From the NCBI RefSeq assembly GCF_900091495.1, contig NZ_LT607413.1, forward strand, positions 2,294,001 through 2,358,000: 64,000 bases of DNA, given 5' to 3'. The notes under the pieces were generated by a model. It had not been told where the DNA came from and made no database searches. It saw only the letters and a list, made by a program, of their open reading frames with translations. Each line of letters starts with the position of its first letter. Position 1 is the stretch's first letter. Positions 61,480-64,000 of the stretch are shown piece by piece. The position numbers and the translations under genes are program-made. The DNA comes from Micromonospora echinospora. Its GTDB lineage: Bacteria; Actinomycetota; Actinomycetes; Mycobacteriales; Micromonosporaceae.

Positions 61480-63084
61480 ATGTCTTTCAAGGCCGTCCTT
61501 GAGGGTGTACCCATCGCCTACATCCGGGATCAGCTCGGTGCCGACCTGTGCGGCCTGCTCGATCTTGTCGAGGGTGGCGTCGCGGAGGACGACAAGCTCC
61601 GCGCGGTAGCGGCCACTGCCATCGATGCGGAAAAGCTGATTGCCTCGCGGGACAGCCGGACAGCCTTCCTCGCCTTCCTGCCTGCGAATAAGCAGGCCGA
61701 ACTCGCCCAGCGGCTCGGCAAGACCGACGATGGACAGGGCCCGGCGGCTTACCTGAAGTCAGCGAAGTGGACCGTGGGCCAACGGCAGGAATTGCTGGAG
61801 TTCCTCGGATTCGCGGTCGACCGGGTGGCGGCGCCCGCGCCCCGGCCGACCGGAGATTGCCCGGCGGACTACGGTCTGTTCCCGCACCAGCGTGACGCCG
61901 CCGCGCGGGTACGTGACCACCTGTACGACGGTGCCCGGCGGGTCGTTCTGCACCTGCCCACCGGGGTAGGCAAAACCCGTACCGGCATGAACTTGATCTG
62001 TGACCACCTGCGCCAACACGAGCCTGCGCTCGTCGTATGGCTCGCCCATGGACAGGAGCTGCTGGAGCAGGCGGCCGCCGAGTTCGAACGCGCATGGTCC
62101 AAGCTCGGGAACCGAGCGGTCGACCTCGTTCGCTTATGGGGAAGCGAGAGTGCTGATCTCGGCAAGGTCAGCGACGGCTTGCTGGTTCTGGGCCTGGAGA
62201 AGGCCGTTTCCCTGGCCAAGCGAGACGAGACGTTCCTGCGTCGCCTCGCGGCCCGATGCAACCTCGTCGTCTTCGATGAGGCGCATCAGATCATCGCACC
62301 GACATACCAGCGTGTCGTGGAAGACCTCACCGTCAACCCTCGCGCCAGCCTTCTTGGCCTGACGGCTACGCCCGGTCGAACCTGGGCAGAGATCGCCAAA
62401 GATGAGCAGCTCTCGGACTTCTTCTTCCGGCAGAAGGTGATGCTGCGCATCGACGGCTACACCAACCCGGTGACAGCGCTGATCGAACAGGGCTATCTGT
62501 CGCGACCGACGATGCGCACGGTCGCCTCGGAGACCGGCGTGCAGCTGACCGACGCCGACCGCCGGGCGCTGGCGGGTTCTTTCGACATCCCCGCCGACAT
62601 CGTCACCCGGCTCGCTGGCGACGAGCAGTGGAACCTGCAGGTCGTGCGCACCGTCCTCGATCTGATCAAGCAGCATCGCCGCATCCTGGTCTTTGCTGCG
62701 TCGGTGGATCACTGTCGGCTCATCGCTGCGGTGCTGTCCGCGCTCGGGATCGACGCGGCGTTCGTGACCGGAGAATCGTCGACGCGACACCGTACACAGG
62801 TGATCAGCCGATTCAAAGGCGGATCACGGCGGCCGATGGTGCTGTGCAACTACGGTGTCCTGACGACAGGCTTCGATGCGCCGGCGGCGAGCGCCGCGGT
62901 CATCGCGCGGCCCACCAAGTCGCTCGTGCTCTACAGCCAAATGGTCGGCAGAGTCATCCGCGGACCGAAGGCCGGCGGTACGCCCGACTGCGAGATCGTT
63001 ACGGTCGTCGACCCCGAGTTGCCCGGGTTCGGTGACGTGGCTGAAGCCTTCATGAACTGGGAAGACGTATGGGAGACAGCGTGA
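61480..63084 (+). CDS. DEAD/DEAH-box superfamily 2 helicase, putative restriction-arm component
   Basis: About 534 residues. An N-terminal region of about 120 residues (KAVLEGVPIAYIRDQLGADLCGLLDLVEGG...) is unassigned. The helicase core has Q-like LFPHQRDAAARVRDHL, Walker A LHLPTGVGKTRTG, motif II VVFDEAHQ, motif III LGLTATPGR, and motif VI YSQMVGRVIRGP, the pattern of restriction-type SF2 ATPases. No nuclease domain is fused. The frame is open from 61324; a GTG at 61459 or the ATG at 61480 is the likely start. It overlaps or abuts the GHKL gene, so the two form one operon divergent from sspABCD. Confidence 0.85.
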   Translation: MSFKAVLEGVPIAYIRDQLGADLCGLLDLVEGGVAEDDKLRAVAATAIDAEKLIASRDSRTAFLAFLPANKQAELAQRLGKTDDGQGPAAYLKSAKWTVGQRQELLEFLGFAVDRVAAPAPRPTGDCPADYGLFPHQRDAAARVRDHLYDGARRVVLHLPTGVGKTRTGMNLICDHLRQHEPALVVWLAHGQELLEQAAAEFERAWSKLGNRAVDLVRLWGSESADLGKVSDGLLVLGLEKAVSLAKRDETFLRRLAARCNLVVFDEAHQIIAPTYQRVVEDLTVNPRASLLGLTATPGRTWAEIAKDEQLSDFFFRQKVMLRIDGYTNPVTALIEQGYLSRPTMRTVASETGVQLTDADRRALAGSFDIPADIVTRLAGDEQWNLQVVRTVLDLIKQHRRILVFAASVDHCRLIAAVLSALGIDAAFVTGESSTRHRTQVISRFKGGSRRPMVLCNYGVLTTGFDAPAASAAVIARPTKSLVLYSQMVGRVIRGPKAGGTPDCEIVTVVDPELPGFGDVAEAFMNWEDVWETA

Positions 63085-64000
63085 CCAACCCTGCGGCCGG
63101 CTACCGGATCGTCAGCCCCGAGCTGACGGTCAAAGCGATGCGTGACAACGGCTACAAGAACACCGCTTTCGCGCTAGCGGAACTCATCGACAACAGCATC
63201 GACGCTGAGGCGAACCTCGTCGAGGTGTTCGCCTGCGAAGAGCGGCCCAAGCCCGGGCAAAGCCACGTCCGGCCCCGGATCGAGACCATCGCTGTGCTTG
63301 ACGACGGCAAAGGCATGGACGGCGACACGCTGCGCCGCGCTCTCAAGTTCGGCGACGGCCGCGGCGGCAACAGCAAACGGATCGGCCGCTTTGGCATGGG
63401 CCTGCCCAACTCCAGCATGTCCCAGTGCCGCAAGGTCGAAGTCTGGTCCTGGACCAACGGCGCCGGCAACGCGCTCTACACCTACCTTTGGCTAGACGAA
63501 ATCGAGAACGGTCTCGACGAGGTCCCCGAGCCGGTGCATCAGCGTGTCCCGGATCAGTGGCAACAGCTTAGCGATGGTCTCGGTGAGTCAGGCACGCTGG
63601 TAGTCTGGAGCGATCTCGACCGTGTCCTGTGGTACGGAGCTGCCGCCACGCTGCGCAACACCGAGGAACTGATCGGGCGGGTCTACCGCCACTATCTCAA
63701 GCCGCCGGAGGAAGGCACCGACCACCGCAGCGTCGATATCCGCCTCGTACCCGTGCGTGACGGCGACGTCATCGACGGCGAACGGTTCGTTAGCCCCAAC
63801 GACCCGCTGTACCTGACTCACCCTACCTGCACGCCAGCGCCATTCGCCGACAAGCCGATGTTCATGCCGTCCGATATAGGCGACGAGGACAACCCCGGCG
63901 TAGTGCGCTTGCCTATCACCCATAACGGGCAGACACACGACGTCATTGTCCGGGCTTCCATTGCCCGCCCTGAGGCTCGCCAGCCAAACGTGAGCGGACA
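63081..64000 (+). CDS. GHKL (Hsp90/MORC-like) ATPase, cut by the window end
   Basis: 307 codons are visible, open to the last base. The N box is ALAELIDNSIDAEANLVEV (near residues 30-48), the G1 box VLDDGKGMDGDTLRRALKFG (near 72-91) and the G2 box RIGRFGMGLPNSSMSQC (near 98-114). This is the MORC/Hsp90/MutL-like arrangement rather than a sensor kinase. Residues after about 180 are unassigned. The start is the GTG at 63081, coupled to the helicase stop by GTGA; an ATG at 63069 is an alternative. Beside a helicase and next to sspABCD it is probably a defence effector or its regulator. The C terminus, which would tell, is missing. Confidence 0.85.
   Translation, partial: MTNPAAGYRIVSPELTVKAMRDNGYKNTAFALAELIDNSIDAEANLVEVFACEERPKPGQSHVRPRIETIAVLDDGKGMDGDTLRRALKFGDGRGGNSKRIGRFGMGLPNSSMSQCRKVEVWSWTNGAGNALYTYLWLDEIENGLDEVPEPVHQRVPDQWQQLSDGLGESGTLVVWSDLDRVLWYGAAATLRNTEELIGRVYRHYLKPPEEGTDHRSVDIRLVPVRDGDVIDGERFVSPNDPLYLTHPTCTPAPFADKPMFMPSDIGDEDNPGVVRLPITHNGQTHDVIVRASIARPEARQPNVSG

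Noticed and set aside
1..64000. CRISPR arrays, rRNA genes, riboswitches
   Set aside because: No regularly spaced direct repeats, no rRNA-like sequence and no riboswitch core that I could recognise were seen on reading both strands.

Overview
The window is high-GC DNA with many GTG and TTG starts, 4-bp start/stop overlaps, and families typical of filamentous actinomycetes: Scr1/DUF5753 regulators with DUF397 partners, a cvnABCD conservon, an FxLD-system methyltransferase, and an iron box of the DmdR/IdeR type. A member of the Micromonosporaceae, such as Micromonospora, is the likeliest source. That placement is inferred from gene content and codon use only.

Region 1 (1-11.4 kb) looks like ordinary chromosome. 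It holds the end of a large-subunit catalase, a PEBP-like protein, a methyltransferase, a polytopic membrane protein, an iron-regulated FhuF-like ferric reductase, an HTH-peptide deformylase fusion, a flavohaemoglobin, a CPBP membrane protease, a long unrecognised protein, and then tRNA-Ser(GCT) and tRNA-Arg(ACG) with a strong terminator. Everything after the tRNA pair is accessory in character.

Region 2 (11.4-26.4 kb) carries regulators (XRE-TPR with creatininase, an extra LexA with its own palindrome, NYN, HIT, Scr1/DUF397), an MFS exporter, and a five-gene minus-strand operon (26384 to 18975). The operon encodes a Gfo/Idh/MocA oxidoreductase, a nucleotidyltransferase-Nudix fusion, a second-type valyl-tRNA synthetase, a SerC-like aminotransferase and a shortened MetRS-like protein. 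A perfect 8-2-8 inverted repeat sits in front of it. This reads as an unassigned aminoacyl-tRNA-synthetase-linked biosynthetic or resistance cluster.

Region 3 (27.1-36.6 kb) is a mosaic mobile region. It has an orphan FxLD methyltransferase, a kinase-GFA gene cut by a complete IS5-family element, a DNA-methylation module (one methyltransferase-like protein, one N-methyltransferase, one C5-methyltransferase broken by two frameshifts, one deletion remnant of a PAPS-reductase-like gene), and an excisionase-integrase pair. No conjugation genes are visible.

Region 4 (37-50.3 kb) holds a HAD phosphatase, a TraB/GumN-like protein, a methyltransferase, a stand-alone CvnD-type GTPase, a CYTH protein, an EEP nuclease/phosphatase, a thymidylate-kinase-like protein, a radical SAM/SPASM enzyme, and a conservon (cvnABCD) followed by a GAF protein and an acyl-CoA dehydrogenase. 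Five copies of an 18-bp palindrome, TGTCGA-N6-TCGACA, lie only in the two divergent control regions of this block. That argues for one regulon.

Region 5 (50.5-64 kb) has an IS256-family element inserted in the 3' end of a DUF6907-type gene, an ISL3 transposase relic, and then a complete sspA-sspB-sspC-sspD phosphorothioation operon on the minus strand. A DEAD/DEAH helicase and a GHKL (MORC/Hsp90-fold) ATPase run divergently off the right edge and are good candidates for its restriction arm.
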